From Rebecca billardiae RCC1528 (lineage: Eukaryota > Haptophyta): a stretch of DNA of 64,000 nt. Location of the stretch: the NCBI GenBank assembly GCA_965240325.2, contig OZ251241.1, forward strand, positions 806,001-870,000, in the 5' to 3' direction. Shown one piece after another: positions 1 through 9,870 of this stretch (position 1 is the first letter of the stretch; each line of letters starts with the position of its first letter). Under the pieces are notes generated by a model. That model did no database searches, was not told the origin of the DNA, and saw nothing but the letters and a program-made list of their open reading frames with translations. The translations under genes were made by a program, and so were the position numbers.

Positions 1-2963
1 GTGCTGGTGGCGCTCGCGAAAGTCCTTGCGCGGAGGTGAGACGACTGCGGTGTGAGCTGGCGAAGCAAGGTTGAGGCTCCACACTGGCACACTGCCGAAC
101 AATGCCGGCAAGGCGGGTGCTTGCCTGCTTCCGGTCTTCGAGTTCGGGCGATGAGATTCTGCTTCGAGCAGAAATACTGCAGACTTATTATCATCATTGG
201 CGCTTGATGATCCGACCAGGAACCGCTCGGGAGGTCGCCGCTCGACTTGCCGAGCGAACATTCTTTACTCAATTCTGTATCAGTGCCGTAGACAAATAAT
301 GAGGCGCGGATATGAATTCCGCCTACCGCGCCCAATAACCGTGGAAAAGAAGCCTATGGGGGTACTGTTGCGACGGTCACTGGCAACGGTGACCTGCGCT
401 TCAAGGTGTTCGTGTCGGGCAACTCCCCTGGGGACGTGGACGGTGCGGCGACCCCACAGGGCGGGGCTGGGCGTCCGAACAGGAGCCGCGGCCCCGCCCC
501 CAGCGCACCGGCCCGCGGGCCGGCCCCGCCTCGCAAGGGGGGGGCAGCCACGCCAGTCTCTGGTGTGCCTGGTGCTGCGAAGAGGTCCAAGAGTTGGAAG
601 AAGAAGCACCGCGCGGACGGCTCGCTGAGGCCGGCTGCGGGTACGCGACGGGTCAATCGTGCTGGCAAGGCGCGTGCGGGCCCGACGCCGCAGCTCCCCG
701 ACTCTGGCCCCTTCCGCGAGCTTGTGCCTTCGGCATCGTCGGAGCCGTCGTCGCGGCCGTCCCGCATGTCTTCGGACAGCCCAGAGGCCGAGGGCGGCCA
801 TCGCCCTCAGGGTGATGGCGCCCCGGCTGCGGCGTCTGGGCATGCGGGCGCGGCGTCGGCGACGACCGACGAGGTCGTGGGCGCGCTCTTCGCGGGCCCA
901 CTCGCCCCGATGGGGCGTGAGGCCGCGCCTGGCCCTGCTCACAAGGTGTATGTGTTCGAGGCAGGCAAAGGCTCTGTGCCGCAACCGGGGTAGGTGGGCA
1001 GCCAGGGGCTGGCGGCAACCGAGAGGGGCCGCTTTCCCCCGCCCCCGCTGCTTGCGAAGGCGGCGGGGGTGCGCTGCTTGCCTCCGCGGGCGAGCAGCGC
1101 GCAGTTTACGCCGGGCATGTGGACCTGCCCACCCTTCATCTTCCAGTTCTTCCCTTCGGCTGGGGCTCGATCAGTCGACGCGGCGTCGCTCACAGCGCAG
1201 GCAGGTGTTTGGCGTGGCTGCACTCTCGAGGTGGCTGGGATACAACATCCAGGTGCAGCACCCTCCCCGTGTGGTGTCAGAGCGCGCTCTCGAGCGCGTG
1301 CCTCCGAGCGCGGGGCGGCCGCTTGCTGCAATGGCCGCCTCGATGAGGTGCGGCAACGCGCCCCTCACCTGCCTGCGCCGGTCTGTTTTGTGGCGGTGTC
1401 TTTGTGCAGTGTTGGATGGCGTTAATCACGCCTTAACCAAGTGTGCACGTTAAATCATAGTAATAAACTGTATATCGGACCCGGGATGCCTGGACCACTG
1501 GCCGAGTGGCCGGGACATCGGCCGGTCGTCGTTCCTCTTCGCAGCGCGCAGTCGAGAAACGCCTGGAGCGCAAGGCAGCGCGCCTGACATCTACCGCTGC
1601 ACCTGCGCCAGCCCTTGCTGCTGCCCCCCACGCAGACCGACACTCGCCTGAAGGAGTGAAGTCGGGTGGTCAGACTTGGGCGACAGCGAAGCGTTCCCCG
1701 CCGGCCGCAGCAGCGCATGCCGCCGCCAGCCAGCCAAATACCGCGCGACAAGCGCGCGCGCGGTCGAGCAGGGCACATGGGGACGGCTGGACGAGCTAGC
1801 TAAGAGCCCAAGACGGCCATCAGTCAGACATATCCTGAGTCCTGCTGCACGCTCGCGGCCTCGCCTAGGGATTGGGCACTGCAGGGACTCCACTTTGCGA
1901 GCTGCGCAGGGCAGGTGGACCGCTCATGCGACTCGGTCGCGGATCGGGTCGCGCTCTGCCACCAACCTCGGCTTGTCGACGATCGAGCACTGCCGCCGAT
2001 GAATTAGGACACCCGCGCTTTGGCATTGACTACTATGCCTGTCTCGGCGGCGGCGCTGTTGTAGACAGACTGACAGTGACTAGTGCTCGGCGGCTGCTCA
2101 CGGCATTGGCGCACGCGTTTGGGCAGGTGCGCAGCGCCCTTCTGCGCCGTCCTGCGCCGCGAGACTTGCGTCTGCGCACCTTCTCCGCGCATTGAGCCCG
2201 CACGTACCGACGTACGTGTGCACCGCAGCCTCTCCTTGTTCATTTACTTCACGGCCGCGCCTTGGCAAGTAATCACGGTCCAGTCCACAGGGGGCGGGGG
2301 AAGTACGCGCTCGCGCTGTGAGCGCGCAACCCGAGGCGCGCATCGGCATCCCAGTGGAGTCTGAGCCATGGTACGGATATATGTATACAGACTTACAATG
2401 TTGAATCATTCATTGTAACGTGCACTCCGATCGGAGTCCGGGCACTATCAGTATCAGGCCGCGAAGACAATCTCAGTCCGGAGTCTCATGAACAGGAGTG
2501 GACTCGCGCAGTATGGCGCCCCGTACGACTTCATTCATGCGCATGCGTGCATCTGCTCTGCCTCGGCAGGCCGAATGCGCTCATTTCTCTCGGGCTATGC
2601 CCTTTTGTGCCGACCAGCCGCCGACTCCGGCCTGGCGCAAGCTCGCGCTCGCGCGGGCCGCTCCAGCTGACCTACGACGTGCGAGCAGGGCGCCACGCGC
2701 TGCGCCACGCGCAAGCTAGTCCTGGAGGCCCCCGCCTCGCCTACCACCCCGCTGGGCCCCATCGGAGCTCTTCTCGTCCTCGCGGCGGCAGGAGAGGCGG
2801 GCCCGGGCGGAGTTGACAGCAGCCGCGGCGTGTGGCCCCGCGGCCCGCCCACGGTGTCCGACCGGTGGAGTCTGCACGGAGCACGTGCAGGATCCGGGGT
2901 TGGCGCTCCGGGAAGGCGTTGGCTCCGGTCCGAGGTTCCTATCGTGTTTCCGCGTGGCCAGCA
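1..2963. other. Left-edge intergenic region, no supported gene
   Basis: The stretch is GC-rich and mostly open in several frames by composition alone. The longest plausible frame (406-993, plus strand) is Ala/Pro/Gly/Arg-rich with no recognisable domain. The first bases read in frame 1 to a TGA at 37-39 and could be the last codons of a gene lying left of the window, but nothing confirms that. I see no RNA gene or repeat shared with the rest of the window. Confidence 0.5.
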
Positions 2964-3562
2964 ATGCTGGACATCGAGCTTCTGCGAGCGGACCACGGCG
3001 GCGATCCAGAGCGCGTGCGCGAGTCGCAGCGTCGACGGTATGCGGATGTCTCCCTCGTTGACAAGGTGATTGCGCTCGACGAGCAGTGGCGCCAGTGTAC
3101 GCGCTCCCGCCCCCGCGCGTGCCTTGGAGCGGCCGTGCGCACGCGCGCGCTGCGGATTCGCGCTTGTGAAACGCTCAGGCCTGCGTCATCGTTGCGCGTG
3201 CGCGCGCGACGGCCGACCTCTCTGCCGTGCTTGCAGGCCGCGGTGCCCTGGATATTGCGCGTCGCGAGCTCAACAAGACGCAGGAGCGCATGAAGCCCTT
3301 TTACAAGGAGAAGAAGCCGGTGCCGGACGAGCTGACGCGCGAGAAGAGCGCGTGCGATGCCAAGATCGAGGAGCTGAACGCGAAGGAGACCGCGCTCATC
3401 GACGAGCGCGACAAGTCGCTCGTGCTTATCGGCAACATCGTCGACGACACGGTCCACGTCTCGGACGACGAGGATCACAACCCGGTCGTGCGCACGAACG
3501 GCGAATTCTCGCACGAGCCGTGGATGCTCTCACACGTCGACCTCACACACGTGCGCTGCGCA

Positions 3563-3602
<40 letters not shown>

Positions 3603-5874
3603 GGAGGGAGAGGGGCGGAGGGCGCGTGCTGGGCGTGGCTGTGCTTTGGTCGCGGCGGCTCGGCCGCTGGCGCTCGGCGTGCCTGACGCGCGTCGCGCGC
3701 CGCGCGCCGCCGCGCCGCCACGCCGCGCCGCGCGCAGATGGCCGGCATGGCAAACACGGAGAAGGGCTCGCAGGTGGCGGGCAGCCGCGGCTACTTCCTC
3801 ACCGGGCCGGGCGTGCTGCTCAACCAGGCGCTGATCCAGTACGGGATCCACTTCCTCAAGGAGCGCGGGTACACCGCGATGCAGACGCCCTACTTCATGA
3901 AGCAGTCGATCATGGGCAAGGTCGCGCAGCTCGCGCAGTTCGACGAGGAGCTGTACAAGGTGACGGGCGAGGGCGACGACAAGTACCTGGTCGCCACGTC
4001 CGAGCAGCCCATCTGCGCGTTCCACCTCGGCGAGTGGGTCGACCCGAAGGAGCTGCCGATGCGCTTCGCCGGCATGTCGAGCTGCTTCCGCAAGGAGGCG
4101 GGCTCGCACGGGCGCGACCAGCTCGGCATCTTCCGAGTGCACCAGTTCGAGAAGATCGAGCAGGTGCGGCACGCGGCGCGGGCAGCCCGCGCCGGCACGG
4201 CCGCGCGCGCGCGCGCCGCGCCGCGCACGCCGATGGCCGCGCGGAGGCCCACGCGCTGTTCCGCGTCGCGCGCCGCGCCGTGCCGCGTGCCGCAGTTCGT
4301 CGTGACGTCGCCCGAGGGCCGCGCCTCGTGGGACGAGCACGAGAAGATGATCGCCAACTCCGAGGCCTTCTACAAGTCGCTTGGTGCGCGCAGGCGCGGG
4401 CCGCTGCGCATGCCGCGCGCGCCGCGCTGCTCCTCCGCGCGCCGCGCCGCGCCGCGCCGCGCCGCGCCGCGCGAGTGCTCATCCATCCGCCGCCCTGCGC
4501 GCGCAGGCATCCCGTACCGCGTGGTCAACATTGTGTCGGGCGCGCTGAACGACGCGGCGGCGAAGAAGTACGACCTCGAGGCGTGGTTCCCCGGCTCGAA
4601 GGCGCACCGCGAGCTCGTCTCGTGCTCCAACTGCACCGACTACCAGGCGCGCCGGCTCGGCTGCCGGTACGGGATCGGCAAGAAGACCGCCGACGCGAAG
4701 AAGGAATACTGCCACATGCTCAACTCGACGCTGACGGCGACCGAGCGCACGATCTGCTGCATCGTCGAGAACTACCAGGAGCCCACCGGCATCCGCGTGC
4801 CGGACGTGCTCGTGCCTTTCATGAACGGTGCGCCGCCTGCCCTCGGCCTGCTGCGCGCGGCCCCACCCGCCACCGTGGGGCCGCGCCGTGCGCTCGTCGC
4901 CAGACTCCGCCTCGCGCTCACGCGCCCGCACCGTGCGCACCGCGCCGTGCGCTCCGCGCCGTGCGCTCCGCGCAGGCATGACCTTCATCCCGTATAAGCT
5001 CCCGTTCCCGGGCAAGGTGAAGAAGGGGGAGCAGATCCGGCACCACGTGCCGACGGAGGAGGAGCTGCGCGAGCGCATGCAGGGCCCGCTCGCGGTCGGC
5101 GAGTACCTGGCCAAGCACGGCGTGGCAGAGGCGCTCACCCGCGCCATCAACGAGGTGGCGTCCAAGCGGCCAGACAAGCCCCTTGAGGCCATTGCGCACG
5201 CGCTGCTCAGTGGTGGCGCGGGCGCTTCCAGCGCAGCCCAGTCGGGCGGCGAGCTCTCTGAGGACGCGCTGATGAAGATGAGCGTGGTCGAGCGCGCGGA
5301 GTACGAGCGCAAGCGCGTCAAGAAGGGCGGCGGCGGCCTCGAATTCCACCCAGACGAGGTGGCCGAGGACGGCGGCGACGCGACGCTCGACGACTTCTTC
5401 GGCGCGCTCGGCGTGGAGGGCGGCGACGGGCCGATCGCAGATTCGGACGAGGAGGCTGACACGTCTAAGGCGGGCGGCGAGCTCTCTGAGGACGCGCTGA
5501 TGAAGATGAGCGTGGTCGAACGCGCGGAGTACGAGCGCAAGCGCGTCAAGAAGGGCGGCGGCGGCCTCGAATTCCACCCAGACGAAGTGGCCGAGGACGG
5601 CGGCGACGCGACGCTCGACGACTTCTTCGGCGCGCTCGGCGTGGAGGGCGGCGACGGGCCGATCGCAGATTCGGACGAGGAGGCTGACACGTCTAAGGCG
5701 GGCGGCGAGCTCTCTGAGGACGCGCTGATGAAGATGAGCGTGGTCGAGCGCGCGGAGTACGAGCGCAAGCGCGTCAAGAAGGGCGGCGGCGGCCTCGAAT
5801 TCCACCCAGACGAAGTGGCCGAGGACGGCGGCGACGCGACGCTCGACGACTTCCTTGGAGCACTTGGTGTGTGA
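2964..5874 (+). CDS. SARS1: Cytosolic seryl-tRNA synthetase with DPY-30-like and triple-repeat C-terminal extension
   Basis: Charges tRNA-Ser with serine. Six exons give an unbroken 726-residue protein: 2964-3096, 3237-3550, 3738-4163, 4296-4383, 4507-4827 and 4976-5874, all with GT-AG borders that restore alignment to plant and animal SerRS. The N-terminal tRNA-binding coiled coil is about residues 30-110. Class II motif 2 ([20 protein letters not shown]) closes exon 3, and the [13 protein letters not shown] and LTATERT blocks lie in exon 5. The normal enzyme ends near the PYKLPFPGK segment at about residue 440. Beyond it, residues about 455-510 resemble a DPY-30 docking helix pair (YLAKHGV, then KRPDKPLE). 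From residue 520 a 76-residue unit occurs three times, the last cut short at the stop. The extension is in one uninterrupted exon with the end of the catalytic domain, so it is not a neighbouring gene. Intron 2 carries a (GA)n run. Confidence 0.93.
5251..5872 (+). repeat. Tandem 228-base repeat inside the SerRS gene, three copies
   Basis: Units begin at 5251, 5479 and 5707, exactly 228 bases (76 codons) apart. The first two are complete and the third ends at the stop codon. Differences between copies are a handful of bases, mostly silent, so the duplication is recent or kept uniform by conversion. Each unit encodes a basic stretch ([12 protein letters not shown]) followed by an acidic one (DSDEEAD). 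Collapse or expansion during assembly is possible. Confidence 0.95.
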
Positions 5875-6904
5875 CCGTTGTAACCCACAGATACGTGGGA
5901 GCCGCAGTGTCCATGCCATGGCCCGTGACGGCTTGTCCAGGATACCGGTCAAGTCTGGTCTATCAGGGCTCACGTCTCACGTGACGTTTGCCACCCGGTC
6001 CGCGGTCGGCGCCGCTCGGCGCGGGTGTCGCGGCTCGGGCCGGTGGCGTCCGAGCGGCCGAGCCGTCCGACCGTCCGTCCAGTCAGTGCCACTCACTACT
6101 CTCAGTCTGGCATCGCCGCATCGCGCTTCGCGGAGGCGCGGGGCCCGGGGGCCGGACCGAGGGCGAGCGCCGAGTGGCGGTCCACGCGCGGTCCCCGGAG
6201 CCGGGGCGTGCCCTGGCATTATAGGGGGTCCACGCCGCGGAATTAAAAATCGAAAATCGACTGACCGATTTCGCGGTGACCATTTCCGAACATTGTTGCC
6301 TCGAATTGCGGCAGCACCGGCCGCGGCCGTTCAGAGCACGGTCGAGCCCGAGATCGGGCGAGTAGCACGCCTGGGCGGTGGACTTCATCGTCGCGTCGGC
6401 GCGGCGGAGCGCGCTCTGGCGTCAGAGGCGCGCGGGCGGGCGAGTCAGGGTGGCCACCATGACAGCGGCCGACCAAATGATCGCTGGCAGCTCGCTCTCA
6501 CCGGACATCTTGAACCTCACAGCCCCGCTCTGCGCGCCGTTCGAACTCTCATCCGGATGAGCGCGGACAACGCAGCCCCGGTTTCAGGTGAAGCGTGCAC
6601 GCTGCGCGCTGGTTTACACCTGGTTTAGCTTGTCCATGATGAGCATGAATGACCCCCCGGCGCTCGGCCTGGTGCGTGCAGTGCTCACCTCCCCACGCGC
6701 TGCGCATGCACTCGCGCGATCGCTGGCCGCTCGTTCGCAAACGGGAGTGCGCGGCAGTCGTGGGTGGTAAGCAAGCTCGGCGACCCTGTGTACGTGCGGG
6801 GCCTGTCTTCCAGCTCACAGTAGTACCGCCAGAAGCTCCAGCCGGCACGCGTCGGCTTGTTTGTTGTGCCACTTGGCGTGCCGCTTGGCTGCATGCAGCA
6901 GCCG
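5875..6904. other. Intergenic region downstream of SerRS
   Basis: No coding frame with recognisable content. The sequence is GC-rich with several short inverted GC blocks around 6000-6240 and drops in GC near 6240-6290. Nothing else is seen. Confidence 0.5.
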
Positions 6905-8030
6905 AGCTGCCCTGAGGCGAAGAGCGTGCACCTTGTCACCAACGTCAAGCTTGCTGCGGAGCAGACGCGCGCCGCCAAGCTCCGCTATGGCCGATGCCAC
7001 GTCTGTGCACCGTGCCTTCGTCTCGGGAGTGCCGGCGCCACTGTTGGCGGCCGTCTTGGAGCAGCGCACGGACTGCATGGTGCTTGATGCAGGCGTGCGC
7101 GCTGGGTCCGGCAGCAGAGGCAGAGAGCTCAACGCTCGCCACCGAGCAGCTCGCAGAGTCAGAGGTAAGCTGGAGCAGCCTCGACTGCAAGCGCTGTAGC
7201 CGCAGCAGAGGTGGACCGGCGGCGGCCTCGCGTGGGCTGGGGTACGACGAACGGCGACGGTGCCGGTGACACCTGAGTACGGGCAAGGAAGCCGCCCGGC
7301 ACATGGCGAGCTAGTCTGCGCACGCCAGCCTCGACGGCGGAGAGGACTCTCATGCCGGGATGGTGGCGGCATGTTCAGTGGCGGAGTTGGCCGTGTGCCG
7401 CAGCACGAGCAGCCCGCCACCGGCATCAGGCCCGCGTTCGCGGGCCGGCACTCACTGATGTGCTGAGTCCAGTGGCATGAGCCGTCTCGGCGCCGCCGTA
7501 CTCCGTATTCGGATGACCCAGCAAGTAGTGAGCAAGGTACCCATGTATAGGCACTCACTTGAATACATATGGCAAAATTAACCACATTATATATATAGTG
7601 GGTAACATGGCGCTTATATACGGGTACATTCCCATAATTAAATGGGTAATGTGCTCGATCTTGGAGTAGTTTTTCATGGACGTCTACGCGCACAGCATTG
7701 CGCCCCACTTTTTCGGTATTTTCACCATAAAATCCTTTGGAGAGAGGGCAGCGCTTGTCAATAAGTAAGTCTGACCGCGTATCGTCATCTAGCTGCCATG
7801 ACAAGTAGGTAACATTCGGCTGAATCTCTATGTGACACAGCGGGCGCCGCTGCGTGCGCGCGCGACCGCGCGACGACACGCGGAGTCGGTTTTTAGTGCT
7901 TCTGGCGGCTGGGCTGGGCTCTGGGACATATTTGAGGGTGAATCCGCAAGCGTCACGCTCATCAGACGCCTACATGGCATGGTTGTCAAATATCACCAAT
8001 CGGTGGGCTGCTGGCTTGGACCCCCTACAG
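6905..8030 (-). repeat. Dispersed repeat family, copy A (inverted relative to B and C)
   Basis: Read on the minus strand, this block aligns along most of its length with 61930-62840 (copy C) and in part with 49370-50130 (copy B). Shared landmarks, in order, are the block around the core TGTCACATAGAGATTCAGC, a segment with CTTATTGACAA, an AT-rich part with repeated TACCC and TATATA motifs, and a GC-rich end. A 354-codon minus-strand frame (6815-7879) crosses it. Parts of that frame keep amino-acid similarity between copies (around LIDKRC in copy A and LIDNRC in copy C), which suggests a decayed coding element. No transposase or reverse transcriptase motif is visible. Confidence 0.75.
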
Positions 8031-8252
8031 TGGCAACGGCCTGACGCGAGGCGGCCGCTTCCCAGGACGTCGCGGTACTCACTACTCAGGCAACTTATAC
8101 TTTATACTTAATAGTGCGGCTTATTTACTCGTCATACGCCGTATATTGCCTGGTCACTCTTGAGCAGCCTACCAGTACTGAGCCCTATACTTACTTAGTA
8201 CTAGTAGTACTACTCTTCGGACTCAGTAGTCAGTTACACACTCACCCCGGGG

Positions 8253-8433
8253 CCGGGCCGCGTCCGAGACCGTCTGCGGTCTGAGTCCGGGCCCGGAGCA
8301 GTACCGCGTCTGCCATGATACTCTCGGGCCCGTCCCGACGGGCGCCCGAGACTCAGCTACGAGAGCCGGGAGAGTATCAATTATATCATGCAGATTACCG
8401 TGCGGCCCGTGAGGGCCGCACGGTAATCTGCAT
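8253..8433. other. Cluster of three strong hairpins, one a perfect 21-bp stem with GTGA loop
   Basis: Three inverted repeats follow each other. At 8253-8296, 20-base arms pair at 14 positions around a TCTG loop. At 8316-8379, a 10-bp outer stem (TGATACTCTC with GAGAGTATCA) encloses a second GC-rich hairpin. At 8388-8433, two 21-base arms are perfectly complementary around a 4-base GTGA loop, a GNRA-type tetraloop if transcribed on the plus strand. The cluster lies 438 bases beyond the centrin stop codon, in a gene-free stretch. It could be a structured RNA, a foldback element remnant or a 3'-end signal; the sequence alone does not decide. Confidence 0.7.
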
Positions 8434-8870
8434 TAACCGATTAGTTATTCCGGGCCCGCGGCATTATTCCCGGGCCGTACCGCACAGGCGCACACAGGGC
8501 GGCATCTGTCTGTCAGAGTCGCACGGGTAACGACTCGCAGTCGACGACAGGACGTCGTAAACAGCGCAGTCATGAGTCATGACTGTCCGGTCGGACACTG
8601 ACAGGCTGCGCCGGTGTCCCGTCGGCGTCATCCCGCGTGTCCGCCGACGGTTACGGGGCCAGAGTTCATTCAGACCGTGCACGGTGCAGCGTGCTCGGAC
8701 GTTCCGCGGTGCTGTGTCCTCGGCCACCAGCGACTCGTCTTTTCCCTGCAGGCCCGCACAACGCTGCGTATGCGTTGTGGACCCGTGCAGGATGTAGCAC
8801 AGCCACTGCCGCGCCACGCGGCAGTCGGCCAGACAACTGTGTGCACAGCAACGCTGACTCAGCAGTCAGC

Positions 8871-9577
8871 TTACACCTCATCGTCATCGAAGTCGTCGTA
8901 CAGCGGGTTGGCGCCCTTCTTCTTCATCAGGCGGTAGAACTCGTCCATGTTGATCTCGCCATCGCCATCGCGGTCGGCGCAGTCGATCATGTCCTGCAGC
9001 TCCTCATCTGCGCGCGCGCGCGCAGGCCACGCACGCAGGCATGAGGACAGGCACCGCCTGCCGGTGGCGGCGGACGCTTGCGCAAGGCTCGCACCAGTCA
9101 TGTTTTCGCCAAGCTCCTTGGCGACGCGGCGGAGGTTGTGGATGGAGATCTTCCCAGTGTTATCGTTGTCGTACAGCTTGAACACCTTGTCGATCTCCTC
9201 GCGTGTGTCCTTCTCACTCATCTTGCCCTGCATCATCTCAAGGAACTCGTTGAAGTCGACTGCACCTGAGCCGTCGTTGTCGACGTCCAGGATCATCTTG
9301 CGGATCTCCTCCTTCTTGACCTGGAAACCCAGTGCGCGCATGGCCGCCTTCAGCTCCCGGTAGTCGATGGTCCCTGCGCGTTTGGCATGCGCGCCGCGAC
9401 CCCGTCAGCAGACGGCTGCGCAGCGCTCGCGCCACACGGCCGCATGCGGGGCCCACCTGAGTGGTCGGCGTCGAAAAGGTTGAACGCCTCCCGAATCTCC
9501 TCGACCTGCTCATCCGTCAGCCCGACCTTCTTACGCGCACCGCCCCGCGCGCCAGCCCGGGCAGAGTAGCGGCTCAT
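8871..9577 (-). CDS. Centrin (caltractin), EF-hand calcium-binding protein
   Basis: Calcium-binding protein of basal bodies, centrioles and contractile flagellar-root fibres. Three exons (9457-9577, 9095-9373, 8871-9007) encode 178 residues, the usual centrin length. A basic N-terminal tail precedes four EF-hands. Hand 1 loop starts DADHSGTIDY, hand 2 [12 protein letters not shown], hand 3 [10 protein letters not shown] and hand 4 [10 protein letters not shown]. Centrin-type blocks [23 protein letters not shown] and DEELQDMID separate it from calmodulin. Hand 3 ends with Asn at loop position 12 in place of Glu or Asp, so its calcium binding may be weak. The C-terminus is acidic (DDFDDDEV) in place of the usual short aromatic end. 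It lies head-to-head with the esterase gene, 293 bases apart. Confidence 0.95.
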
Positions 9578-9870
9578 GGTTCCTGCTGCTCGCTGGCCCA
9601 GGCCCCGAAGCTCGCTCGTTCGGCGGCCTCGGGCGGCACGCACACCGGTCGATCACAGCCGGCATGATGGAGCACTTGAAATAGCGTAGGGCTGACGCTG
9701 ACTGACCATCTGGCTCAAACTTCAAAGTGGATAAACAACATATGCAGCAACAATCGCGCCTATTCATCAACCTGATACTCAGCTGTCCTTTGAGCCCCGC
9801 CGCTCGCCAGATCTTGGCCGGACGCTTTTCGGTCCGGTTGCCTCAGCTGGCGCAGGCCTGAAACGTCCAA

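Noticed and set aside
406-993. 195-codon frame near the left edge
   Set aside because: Low-complexity Gly/Ala/Pro/Arg composition, overlapping equally long frames in other phases, and no domain.
3227-4981. 584-codon frame across the SerRS gene
   Set aside because: Only its first about 105 codons (exon 2) match SerRS. It then reads an intron and the wrong frame of later exons.
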